Made by a program: the position numbers and the translations under genes. DNA of 64,000 bases from Pyrinomonadaceae bacterium. Its GTDB lineage: Bacteria; Acidobacteriota; Blastocatellia; Pyrinomonadales; Pyrinomonadaceae. How positions within the stretch are numbered: the first letter of the stretch is position 1; each line of letters begins with the position of its first letter. Below the pieces are notes generated by a model that searched no databases, was not told where the DNA came from, and saw only the letters and a program-made list of their open reading frames with translations. Location: assembly GCA_014380365.1 (NCBI GenBank), contig JACMJZ010000031.1, forward strand, positions 1 to 64,000, read 5' to 3'. Below are positions 18,414-25,766 of the stretch, piece after piece.

Positions 18414-19472
18414 CTACGGTGAGGAAGTAGCCTTCCTTCGCAGGCGTTCGTCGAGATCGACCTCCGGCAGGTCGCCCTTGTTTTCCAGGATGAAGGCTTC
18501 CGGTCTGAACTCCTTATCCACTCCGACTGTCGCGGGCGACTGGTATGAAATGGTCAACTTGTATTGGTCGTGGGGCCGGGTTATTTCAATGCGCGATGGC
18601 AGACGATATTTTGTTCCTTCGCCGAAAGTGGTTTCATTCGAGTAGGAGACGTCTGTAAGCAACAGACCCTGATCACCGAAAAACTGAACGCGCGCCAGAC
18701 GGATGGTGTTGACTCTGTCAAACCAGAAACGTCGCACGAGACGGGCCTCGCCTGAACTCGGCTGCGTGAATTCTTCCAGCAGGTAGTAACCGCGAACCAC
18801 TCGCGTGTTCTTCTTCGCCCTGGCTGCGGAATCGTTTTCTTCCTGAAAGAATTCGCTCTGAACATAGACCAAACTTGCGTCGCCAGCCGGCTGTATCATC
18901 ATTGCGTCGGTCAGGTGTTGCGGCCGAAGGTTTGACAGCGCGCTGACGGCCTCTTTCTCGGTCGTCTGAGTTGGTTTCTTCGGAGCGTTAGGAGTGGCGG
19001 GAGTGGTCGCCTCTTCCAGCTTGGGGTAGACGGCATTATTTGTGCCCTTGACGAAGCGCTTGTATTTCTCATCTCCGCGTAATACTGCAACACGGAAGCG
19101 TTCGCCATCAGAACTCATCTGGGCAATGTCCACGAAAGAAAACTGGATAACCAGATAAATTTTTCCTGGACGTTGCAAAACGAGAGAACCTTCAGTTTGC
19201 CGGTATTTCTCGACGATGCCGGACTCCGCAAAAGAAGTGTCCTCGAATTGAATGTCAATCTTCCCTTGAATTGACTGCACAGTCGTTTGGCGATTGATCT
19301 CGTTAAGCAAGAGAGCCTTGTTTGCCTCAGCCAGGGGCTTCAACAACTGCGGCACTTGTACCCTTTGAGCCTTGGAGAAAAGCCCGCACGCCGATGTGGC
19401 GATCAGGAGCGGAAATATCAGTAGAAGAATTGATTGCCGAGAGAGCCGGCTGGCGGAAAGTGGGTCAGGCAT
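18414..19472 (-). CDS. Lipoprotein resembling LolB/DUF4292 proteins
   Basis: A lipoprotein of 352 residues from ATG 19472; a TTG one codon upstream is the alternative. The signal ends with TSAC, cysteine at 29. The mature part has curved-strand patterns typical of LolA/LolB-like folds: TTVQSIQGKIDIQFED, TEGSLVLQRPGKIYLVIQF, MSSDGERFRVAVL, and later FWFDRVNTIRLARVQFF and YRLPSRIEITRP. A low-complexity Ala/Pro/Thr insert lies near residues 155-170. It lies in one direction with the ABC ATPase and the LolA-like gene, hinting at a lipoprotein-sorting or outer-membrane assembly role. Family assignment is by fold pattern only. Confidence 0.75.
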   Translation of the reverse strand: MPDPLSASRLSRQSILLLIFPLLIATSACGLFSKAQRVQVPQLLKPLAEANKALLLNEINRQTTVQSIQGKIDIQFEDTSFAESGIVEKYRQTEGSLVLQRPGKIYLVIQFSFVDIAQMSSDGERFRVAVLRGDEKYKRFVKGTNNAVYPKLEEATTPATPNAPKKPTQTTEKEAVSALSNLRPQHLTDAMMIQPAGDASLVYVQSEFFQEENDSAARAKKNTRVVRGYYLLEEFTQPSSGEARLVRRFWFDRVNTIRLARVQFFGDQGLLLTDVSYSNETTFGEGTKYRLPSRIEITRPHDQYKLTISYQSPATVGVDKEFRPEAFILENKGDLPEVDLDERLRRKATSSP

Positions 19473-19648
19473 CAAATGGAGACTCTCGAAGATAACGCAT
19501 ATTCTAAGACATAACGGCTTCTCGAAACTGGGCGTTCAACCTAACAAAGTCGATTTTTCTTGTCAACGCGCGCCTTCAGCGGTCCTGTCCTAATTTCGGT
19601 CTTCTCTGCACAGAGGACGCGCAGAGACTAGTTCAAACGGTGAGTGAT

Positions 19649-20116
19649 CTAATCAAGCACGAGAGCTGGTTTTCCAAATCTGTGCCGCAACTTGTTAATG
19701 GTCTTAAGAATCGCCGGTCTGCTCAATAGCTTAGTTTCAAGTTTACGCCGTCCCGGAAAATCAAGCAGCATTATTCCAAGCAGAATTGTCAGGATCCCCT
19801 GGCCCGGCACGCCCGGCAACGACAAGACAATTCCCAGCGCCACCAGAAGAACACCCAGACCATTCTTTATGACCACTCCCAGGAGGCGGATGGCGGGTGA
19901 ACTGTCCTTCCAGAATTCTCTCGAATGGTTCTTCTGAAAGTAAGTGGCGGGAATCTTGACCAAAATGATGGAGACTATTATTAGATTGATGCTAAATGTG
20001 ACGACGAAGAGCAGAACGCCAAGCAAGACGCTGCGGAGCGTGATAAACCCGAAAACGACTGTCAGCATGTCTTCCATCCGAAATAATCTGAGCTGCGGGC
20101 AAGTAGCCGCTGTCAA
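19649..20116 (-). CDS. PGPGW-type small membrane protein
   Basis: A 155-residue protein with three hydrophobic segments. The motif LPGVPGQGILTILLGIMLL followed by DFPGRRKLETKLL resembles the PGPGW family of small membrane proteins, here with GVPGQG in place of the exact PGPGW. The C-terminus is basic. Function of the family is unknown. It is followed at its 5' side by the HD phosphohydrolase gene with a 13-base gap, so the two are likely co-transcribed. Confidence 0.7.
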   Translation of the reverse strand: MTAATCPQLRLFRMEDMLTVVFGFITLRSVLLGVLLFVVTFSINLIIVSIILVKIPATYFQKNHSREFWKDSSPAIRLLGVVIKNGLGVLLVALGIVLSLPGVPGQGILTILLGIMLLDFPGRRKLETKLLSRPAILKTINKLRHRFGKPALVLD

Positions 20117-20129
20117 GCGTTCGATGTTG

Positions 20130-20702
20130 CTATAGCCGGGTTCGCGCCTCCAGTAGCGACTGTAACACTTCCCTTACGACGTCGTGTGCGATGGCCGGAA
20201 GCTGAAAGTCAGCGTTGTGAGCAACTTCCCAAAACTCATCAAGGCCTTTTGCCCCTGCCTGCTCGAGTGCATGTGCCTGGACCAGCAAGTCGATCACGTC
20301 GGCTGCCTTAACTAGCCGGGCTTCGAGGCTGGTACGTTGTTCGTAATCTTCGTGTAGCTCTGCGTACGCGGCCTCGCTTCCCCCGAGTCCACTGATAATA
20401 TCAGCGAACGCCATTGTCTCAGCGCGCTTCCTCGCCTCAGCGCCAAAGTAATTTGTCGCGGTTCGCGGCATATCGCCTACTCGCATTTCGGCCCAGTCAT
20501 GGAGCAGTGCCATCCGCAACACGCGTTCGCCGTCGACGCTGAGACCGCGCGCTTTGACTTCGTCGGCCAGTAACATCGCCGTAACCGTGACGCCGAAGGA
20601 ATGTGCGGCCACCGACTCGGTTCCATTGGGTTGACCTCGAAGTGTCCAACCGGTGCGGTCGAGACGTTTCAAGCGCTGAAGTTCAATCAGAGTAGCGAGC
20701 AC
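20130..20702 (-). CDS. HD-domain phosphohydrolase, YfbR/HDDC2-like
   Basis: A 190-residue HD-superfamily protein. I prefer the GTG at 20702 because an AAAGGA ribosome site lies just upstream and it gives the family's usual length; a TTG further up would add 17 residues. Metal-binding histidines and aspartates are in GTESVAAHSFGV, LLHDWAEMRVGDMP and the later VKAADVIDLLVQAH. Members such as YfbR remove phosphate from 5'-deoxynucleotides. The cytoplasmic nucleotide-salvage role is inferred from the family. Confidence 0.85.
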   Translation of the reverse strand: MLATLIELQRLKRLDRTGWTLRGQPNGTESVAAHSFGVTVTAMLLADEVKARGLSVDGERVLRMALLHDWAEMRVGDMPRTATNYFGAEARKRAETMAFADIISGLGGSEAAYAELHEDYEQRTSLEARLVKAADVIDLLVQAHALEQAGAKGLDEFWEVAHNADFQLPAIAHDVVREVLQSLLEARTRL

Positions 20703-20793
20703 GACCCGTTTCCTTTCCCCAACTACTCTAACGCGACCGCATCGTCGCCACAAATATCAGGCACTGGTGCAGTTTGGAAGTAGCTACATTCTC

Positions 20794-20888
20794 CTTGCGC
20801 AACTTTGCGTCTTACTTCGCGAACTTTGCGGTCCTTCTTGTGTGTTCACCGCAAAGGGCCGCAAAGAATTCGCAAAGGGCCGCAAAGC
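20794..20888. repeat. tttgcg/cgcaaag inverted-repeat element, copy 1
   Basis: The left half carries several (c/a)tttgcg words on the plus strand and the right half carries cgcaaag words, meeting at ttcaccgcaaagg. Two more copies lie at 27504-27606 and 49087-49181. The element fills most of the gap between the HD protein and the MauE-thioredoxin gene. Confidence 0.7.
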
Positions 20889-20973
20889 AAAACAATTCAT
20901 TCGCGCTCCCATAATCAAGAGCCAAGATTCTGAGCCCTTCCTGACGGTCGGGCTACTGCCCCGGCCCGCCCGG

Positions 20974-21975
20974 TCACCTGTTCTGGTTGTTGCCGTTCGA
21001 GTTTTCGAGAACGGTGTGCAGCAGATTGCGGATTTGGTCGGCGCCGGCGGCGAGTGGGCTTGCGATCCTGCCGCTGGTATTCACCACCACGGCGGTGGGT
21101 GTTACACGAGCGTTGTATTGCACCGCGACCTCGCGTTCCTTTTGCAGAAGCACTTCTCCCAAACTATTCCTGGCAACATTGACGAAATTGTCTTTAATCG
21201 TCCCTTTGCTGATCAAACCGATGGTTAGTTCCTCGCTGTGCGCGTGTTGCCAGTCTTTGATCTCCTGAAATAGCCAGACGCAAGGGCCGCAAGTCGGGCT
21301 GGTGAAAATCAGTAGGAGTGGTTTGCCGGGAGCAAGTAGCTGCGCGAGTGACTTGCTGCCTCCGTGATAGGCCGGCAGTTCAAACGCCGGCGCGATTGAG
21401 TTCAAGGGCAAACCTGTGGGTGTCTCCTCCGCCGTTGCAGCGTCCGCTGCTTGTCGCTTGGTGCGCCGCGCGGAATCAATAAGACTAAACGTGAGACCAA
21501 TGAGCCCCGCAATCATTAACAGCCATCCAATCGGGCCCGATTCAATAATCAGCGGGACAATTGCAGGTACGGGCGCGGTCAGTGTCTGCCACAGCAGCAA
21601 GCCAGCTCCGAGGGCTAAGAGGATGTTGCGAAGGAGCGTGGACCAGCCCAGGGGATGAGAGTGGAGCTGGCCGAAACAGTGGCAATCGTGAGAGCGTCCC
21701 TGCGCCAGATTTAAGCTGATGGCAATAGTAAATAAGCCCAGCAGCAATAGGCCGCCAAGAGCGCCGAGCCATACTGTGCTGTGGACAAGCAGGGTTGCGG
21801 CGACGGCCAATTCGAGGATGGGTAGCAAAAACGCCAGCGCCGGAATCAGCCGTTGGGGTGCACCGAAGTTTCTTAGCGCTTCGCGCGTTCCGCCAAGATC
21901 CAGCAGCTTCGTAACTCCCGCCACGGCGAACAGGGCGCAAAGCGCAAGTCTGATAGGGATGACTAGAAAGGTCAT
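20974..21975 (-). CDS. MauE/DoxX-like membrane domain fused to a thioredoxin-like domain
   Basis: A 333-residue fusion. Residues 1-165 form four or five membrane helices of the MauE/DoxX kind (ALFAVAGVTKLLDL, LNLAQGRSHDCHCFGQL with a paired CxC). Residues about 190-330 are a TlpA/AhpC-type thioredoxin domain with LLIFTSPTCGPCVWLF (CGPC active site) and VTPTAVVVNTSGRI. MauE-like proteins take part in periplasmic disulfide chemistry, so the pair of redox motifs suggests electron transfer across the membrane to the thioredoxin domain. The partner protein is not evident locally. Transcribed on the same strand as the M1-like gene. Confidence 0.9.
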   Translation of the reverse strand: MTFLVIPIRLALCALFAVAGVTKLLDLGGTREALRNFGAPQRLIPALAFLLPILELAVAATLLVHSTVWLGALGGLLLLGLFTIAISLNLAQGRSHDCHCFGQLHSHPLGWSTLLRNILLALGAGLLLWQTLTAPVPAIVPLIIESGPIGWLLMIAGLIGLTFSLIDSARRTKRQAADAATAEETPTGLPLNSIAPAFELPAYHGGSKSLAQLLAPGKPLLLIFTSPTCGPCVWLFQEIKDWQHAHSEELTIGLISKGTIKDNFVNVARNSLGEVLLQKEREVAVQYNARVTPTAVVVNTSGRIASPLAAGADQIRNLLHTVLENSNGNNQNR

Positions 21976-22064
21976 GGAGGCGGCAATTCGGGCTTCAACA
22001 GTCGGCAGTGAAAGCTAGCGCAAATACGTCGCGGGCCGCAAACGGCAAAAAGCACCCAGCATAT

Positions 22065-22136
22065 TTACTGCTGAGCGCTAAATGCTGCGTATGTCATCTG
22101 CCGACTGCCGACTGCCGACTGCCGACTGCCGACTCC
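22065..22136. repeat. 7-bp tandem repeat (ctgccga)
   Basis: Five perfect ctgccga units run from 22098 to 22132. More degenerate heptamers (actgctg, aatgctg) precede them from about 22065. The run ends three bases before the stop of the M1-like gene. Confidence 0.9.
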
Positions 22137-22138
22137 GG

Positions 22139-24199
22139 CTATTGGCTGGCGACGGCGCCTGTTTGTGCTTTCGGATCGTAGGGCGTCACGAGAAACTTCT
22201 TCGCTACTGCCAGTGCATCATCGTAGTTAATTCCCGATTGCACGGCCTTATTGTATTCAGAGATAGCGCGCTCGCGGTTACCTTTCGCATCGTGAGCGTT
22301 GCCTTTTTTGATATGGGCCCAAACCTCGATCCAGGTTGGCTTCATCGTGCCGATGAGCGCGGCGTCAAAATTATCGAGGGCCAGTTGCCAGTTACGCTGC
22401 TCAAGATAGAGCAAGCCAAGATTGTAGTAGACCCACGAATTTGAACGGTCGAGTTTCAGCGCCGCTTCAAACTGCTGTTGTGCTTCGGCGTAAAGGCCTT
22501 CCTTCATCTGCTCTATCCCGCGGCGCGCGATGATCGAAACGCGCAACTCGTCGGACATCCGCAGAATCCTGTGGTTTGGATCGACCACGACTTCGATCGG
22601 CTGGCCATTCGATTCGAAATCAAAGTCCTCGCTCTTGCCTTCGATCACGGTGGTGGTCGTCTGATTGTCGCCTTCGGCGCGCAACATCAACTGCACCGGC
22701 ATGCGCAAAGTGTCCAGCGTCTGCTTGACGGTGCCTCGGGTGCGGAATTTTCCGGCCCGCGTGCGAATGATCTGGTAGTCAATTGTAAACTCGGGGACGC
22801 CCGTGCCTTCGACCCACTGGGCGAAGAAGTAACGCATGGGTCCCACATTGATCTGCGAAGTCAGACGCTCGAAATCGTCGATCGACGCATTCTTTCCACG
22901 ATAGTCTTCCAGAAACTTTCTCAACAGGCGGTCAAACTTTTCCTTGCCCATCGTCTCGCGCAGCATGCGAAAGACCATCGCGCCTTTGTGAAAGACGATC
23001 GACTGGTAAGCGGCAGATTGATCGTCCAACGCGCCCGGCGCGCGCGCGATTGAGGCGGTCTGCTCGAAGGTGAGCGCTCGTTCCTGCTGTTCGCGCTGGG
23101 CTGCGTCCAGCGCGCCCCCGCTTAAGTTTGATTCTCGAAACGCGAAAGCGCTCCACTCCGCCAGGCCCTGCGAAAGCCAGGCCTCATCAAACGACTTCAA
23201 CCCAACGGTCTGGCCCCACCATTGATACGCCACTTCACGCTCGAGTCTCTCCTCGGGCAGCGGACGCGAAGAGTCGAATACCTTTGCCGCGAGAAAAATA
23301 ATTCCGGGTCCCGAGTAGGTGTCCAAACTGTCGTCGTCAACCTGGGCCACGACCAGCCGCGTTCCCATCAGCGGTGCGCCATACTGTTTGGCGTAAAACT
23401 CGATCACGTGACCCATCTTCTCGGCGTAGGAGTTGATTCGGCCTTCGCTACCTGGCTTGGCATAAAACTGAATTTCGTAGTTTCCAAAACGGAGGCTGCG
23501 GGTGATGTACTGTCCGGCGGCAAAGTTTCCGACCAGGACAGGCTGACGGTGAACAAAGCGAAACCGCGCGGCGCCGTCTTTTGGTACAGACTGCGCGACA
23601 ACGGGGTCATCGCTGGTTCCCGCTACCTGCAAACCGGCGGGAACAATTAGCGTGATGTCAGACGTGGCCCTGTCCGCGGCATAGTCGTGGAAGGGAAACC
23701 ACCGCGAGGCATACATCAGGTAAGAACCTTCCGGCCCGACATAGGCCAGGCGTCGGGTTGCGAGTGGGCCACCCTCCGGCGACTGTAGGGCGCCGCTCCA
23801 ACGAAACCGAAGTGTCAGCGGTTGATTCGCCGGGACCACTGCACCAAGATCGACCCTCACGCTGGGCCCAAGCGAGCCGACGCCCACCGCATCCTGGACA
23901 TATCCGGTCAGGGCTTTGCCGTTGTGTTCAATACTCTCGACCTTGAGTGAGCCGTTCAACTCAAAGACGAGCGAACGAGTTGCTTCGAGGGGGACGAGCG
24001 TTATGTCAGCGCCAGCGCGCAACATATGCTGTTCGGGAATAAGTTGGGCTTCGATACGGTAATTCGTAACGTCGTAGCGCGAGCCACCCGCCTGCGGCGC
24101 CGGCTGCGCGCTCGCTGAGCCGGCGGCTATGAACGCGACGGCCGCAAACGTGGCGAGCATCAAGAACATCTGAGGAAAGTACGGCCTGGATATCTTCAT
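22139..24199 (-). CDS. M1-family aminopeptidase homologue lacking all zinc ligands, with TPR tail
   Basis: A 686-residue secreted protein with signal peptide ending GSASAQ. Residues about 40-480 follow the M1 aminopeptidase plan (N-terminal beta saddle, then the catalytic domain). The metal motif HExxH-x18-E reads REVAYQWW...WLSQG: Arg321 and Tyr325 replace the two histidines and Gln344 replaces the third ligand, exactly spaced; Glu322 remains. The GxMEN exopeptidase motif is also altered to YSGPGII. The rest of the fold looks intact, so I call it a pseudo-peptidase. Residues about 555-670 hold TPR repeats (LYYNLGLLYLEQRNWQLAL-like). It is likely a periplasmic binding or scaffold protein. Confidence 0.9.
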   Translation of the reverse strand: MKISRPYFPQMFLMLATFAAVAFIAAGSASAQPAPQAGGSRYDVTNYRIEAQLIPEQHMLRAGADITLVPLEATRSLVFELNGSLKVESIEHNGKALTGYVQDAVGVGSLGPSVRVDLGAVVPANQPLTLRFRWSGALQSPEGGPLATRRLAYVGPEGSYLMYASRWFPFHDYAADRATSDITLIVPAGLQVAGTSDDPVVAQSVPKDGAARFRFVHRQPVLVGNFAAGQYITRSLRFGNYEIQFYAKPGSEGRINSYAEKMGHVIEFYAKQYGAPLMGTRLVVAQVDDDSLDTYSGPGIIFLAAKVFDSSRPLPEERLEREVAYQWWGQTVGLKSFDEAWLSQGLAEWSAFAFRESNLSGGALDAAQREQQERALTFEQTASIARAPGALDDQSAAYQSIVFHKGAMVFRMLRETMGKEKFDRLLRKFLEDYRGKNASIDDFERLTSQINVGPMRYFFAQWVEGTGVPEFTIDYQIIRTRAGKFRTRGTVKQTLDTLRMPVQLMLRAEGDNQTTTTVIEGKSEDFDFESNGQPIEVVVDPNHRILRMSDELRVSIIARRGIEQMKEGLYAEAQQQFEAALKLDRSNSWVYYNLGLLYLEQRNWQLALDNFDAALIGTMKPTWIEVWAHIKKGNAHDAKGNRERAISEYNKAVQSGINYDDALAVAKKFLVTPYDPKAQTGAVASQ

Positions 24200-24535
24200 A
24201 TTATCTCTGCTTTGTCGGATTTTGAGTCCTGATTATACAACTGCGAAGTAGTTACAGAATAACGCTGCTGATTCTAGCCCGGCGCGGGCTGCGCACATCG
24301 GCCCCGGTTTGGAATTAAGTAGCATTCTGCGTCGAGGTTTTGGATGGTAAAGAGCGGCGTCCGGTTGGCTGAGTCTCTTGTCTGAGCCCCGACGAGTCGG
24401 GGTAGCGACCGGGCACCATTGGAATAAGCGCCTGGCCCGCCCGCTACCGCAGGCGTTTCTGACAGTCCTTTAAAGTTTGTTCATATCCGTGATATCTGCG
24501 TTAATCTGTGGCGAATAACTTCGACGGTAACCCAT
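24200..24535. other. Divergent intergenic region with short repeats
   Basis: No gene seen. It holds the promoter space for the M1-like gene and the peroxiredoxin. A hairpin ccccgacgagtcgggg lies near 24388-24403. A stretch near 24480-24510 reads atccgtgatatctgcgttaa followed by tctgtggc, resembling dispersed word-type repeats known from acidobacterial and planctomycete genomes. Confidence 0.5.
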
Positions 24536-25006
24536 ATGAGCAAACAAGACAGCCCCCAGGTTGGCGCGGCGGCGCCTGATTTCACTCTCAAGGATGGCAA
24601 CGGCAACGACTGGCGACTGGGAGACAAACGCGGCGCGGTGGTGGTGCTGCTTTTCTACCCCGGGGACGAGACACCAATCTGTACGCGGCAGATGTGCTCG
24701 GTGAGAGATCGTTGGGAAGACTACTCGGCGACTGGCGCTGAAGTTGTCGGTCTGTCAACTGACTCGGTCGAGTCACACCAGAAGTTTGCCGAACATCATG
24801 AACTTCCCCTGCGTCTGCTTTCGGACGAGTCGGGCGAAGTGGCGAATCTTTACGGCGCGCGTTCGCTGATTCCCGGCAAAGTTGCGCGGTCGGTTTTCGT
24901 TATCGATGCCAAGGGAGTCATTCGTTACCGCGACGTGCGGCCGCTGGGCCTCTTCCGACCCAAAGACGACGAAGTCATCAAAGCGATTGAAGCGGCGAAG
25001 CAATAG
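24536..25006 (+). CDS. Bcp-type peroxiredoxin
   Basis: A 156-residue cytoplasmic thiol peroxidase of the AhpC/TSA superfamily. The block LLFYPGDETPICTRQMC carries the peroxidatic Cys49 and a second Cys54 five residues on, the arrangement of atypical two-cysteine Bcp enzymes. Also visible are VVGLSTDSVESHQKF and the C-terminal ARSVFVIDAKGVIRY. It reduces hydrogen peroxide and organic hydroperoxides using thioredoxin. The start ATG at 24536 gives the usual length. A 134-bp inverted-repeat element begins at the stop codon. Confidence 0.95.
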   Translation: MSKQDSPQVGAAAPDFTLKDGNGNDWRLGDKRGAVVVLLFYPGDETPICTRQMCSVRDRWEDYSATGAEVVGLSTDSVESHQKFAEHHELPLRLLSDESGEVANLYGARSLIPGKVARSVFVIDAKGVIRYRDVRPLGLFRPKDDEVIKAIEAAKQ

Positions 25007-25140
25007 AGCGGGGGCAAGCCCACCTTCCTGACCTGAGAGGAACCACCTGTTCGGTTGATCTAATCTTGAAAGCTTCTCAAGCAAGGATTAAGGCCCAACT
25101 GTGAATAGCTCGTGGTCGGGAAGGTGGGCTTGCCCCCGCT
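25007..25140. repeat. 134-bp element with 22-bp perfect inverted termini
   Basis: Arms 25007-25028 and 25119-25140 are perfect inverted copies (agcgggggcaagcccacctt and two more bases) and the match extends five more bases with one mismatch. The right end runs into a T-rich stretch, so it could also act as a terminator for the peroxiredoxin gene. It looks like a small non-autonomous palindromic element. Confidence 0.8.
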
Positions 25141-25188
25141 TTCTTTTAAGGTGGCAGCAGCTATAATCCCTCACAAGGGAGATTTTTA

Positions 25189-25482
25189 ATGGCCGATACA
25201 ATCAAGTGCAAACATTGTGGAGAGAAGCGCGCGCCGCTTGGGTTCGCCCCTTTTCCGAATGAAATCGGACAGCGCATCGCGACCGAGATTTGTCCGCCCT
25301 GCTGGGCTAGCTGGTTACAGAAACAGACTCAAATCATCAATCATTACGGTCTCGATCTAATGAAGCCTGATGCGCAGGATTTCCTTTTCGACAACCTCAA
25401 GGGCTTTCTTTTCGGCGAAGTGAAACCAGAAGCGACGGAAGCGACAATCGATACTTCGAAAGAGGGCACCGTGAAGTGGTAG
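25189..25482 (+). CDS. YggX-like Fe(2+)-trafficking protein with two CxxC pairs
   Basis: A 97-residue cytoplasmic protein. The central block (FPNEIGQRIATEICPPCWASW, then QKQTQIINHYGLDLMKP) matches YggX, which protects iron-sulfur clusters from oxidative damage. Unlike E. coli YggX, it has CKHC at 7-10 and CPPC at 35-38, so a zinc-ribbon or iron site is likely. It lies right after a peroxiredoxin, in keeping with oxidative-stress protection. An AAGGGAG ribosome site precedes ATG 25189. Confidence 0.8.
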   Translation: MADTIKCKHCGEKRAPLGFAPFPNEIGQRIATEICPPCWASWLQKQTQIINHYGLDLMKPDAQDFLFDNLKGFLFGEVKPEATEATIDTSKEGTVKW

Positions 25483-25494
25483 AGGCAGGGCGCG

Positions 25495-25612
25495 CTGGGA
25501 GCGCAGGCATCCTGCCTGCCTCAAGCAACGAGTTCATTCAACGCAGGCTGAACCATTAGCTCGAACAACGCGGCAACGGCAGTTGATGCAGGCAGGATGC
25601 CTGCGCTCCCAG
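25495..25612. repeat. 118-bp palindromic element (gcaggcatcctgcctgc type)
   Basis: Arms 25495-25519 and 25588-25612 are perfect 25-bp inverted copies; each arm also contains the small palindrome gcaggcatcctgcctgc. It fills much of the gap between the YggX-like gene and the first amidohydrolase paralogue. Related to the shorter element at 8984-9048. Confidence 0.85.
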
Positions 25613-25766
25613 CTGACGCGTTTCGGATTTCTCCGTCCAGAGTTATTTACTTATTCCCGAGTTGTAGGCTAAGCTTTCGCCACTCTTTACAACTAAGTTG
25701 GGTTTGCTGGTGCGCTTCCCTGGCTGGCGAACAACGCCTGAAGATTAAGTGGGGACCCGATCATCT

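Noticed and set aside
22478-23053. 191-codon plus-strand frame
   Set aside because: It is a shadow of the M1-like gene.
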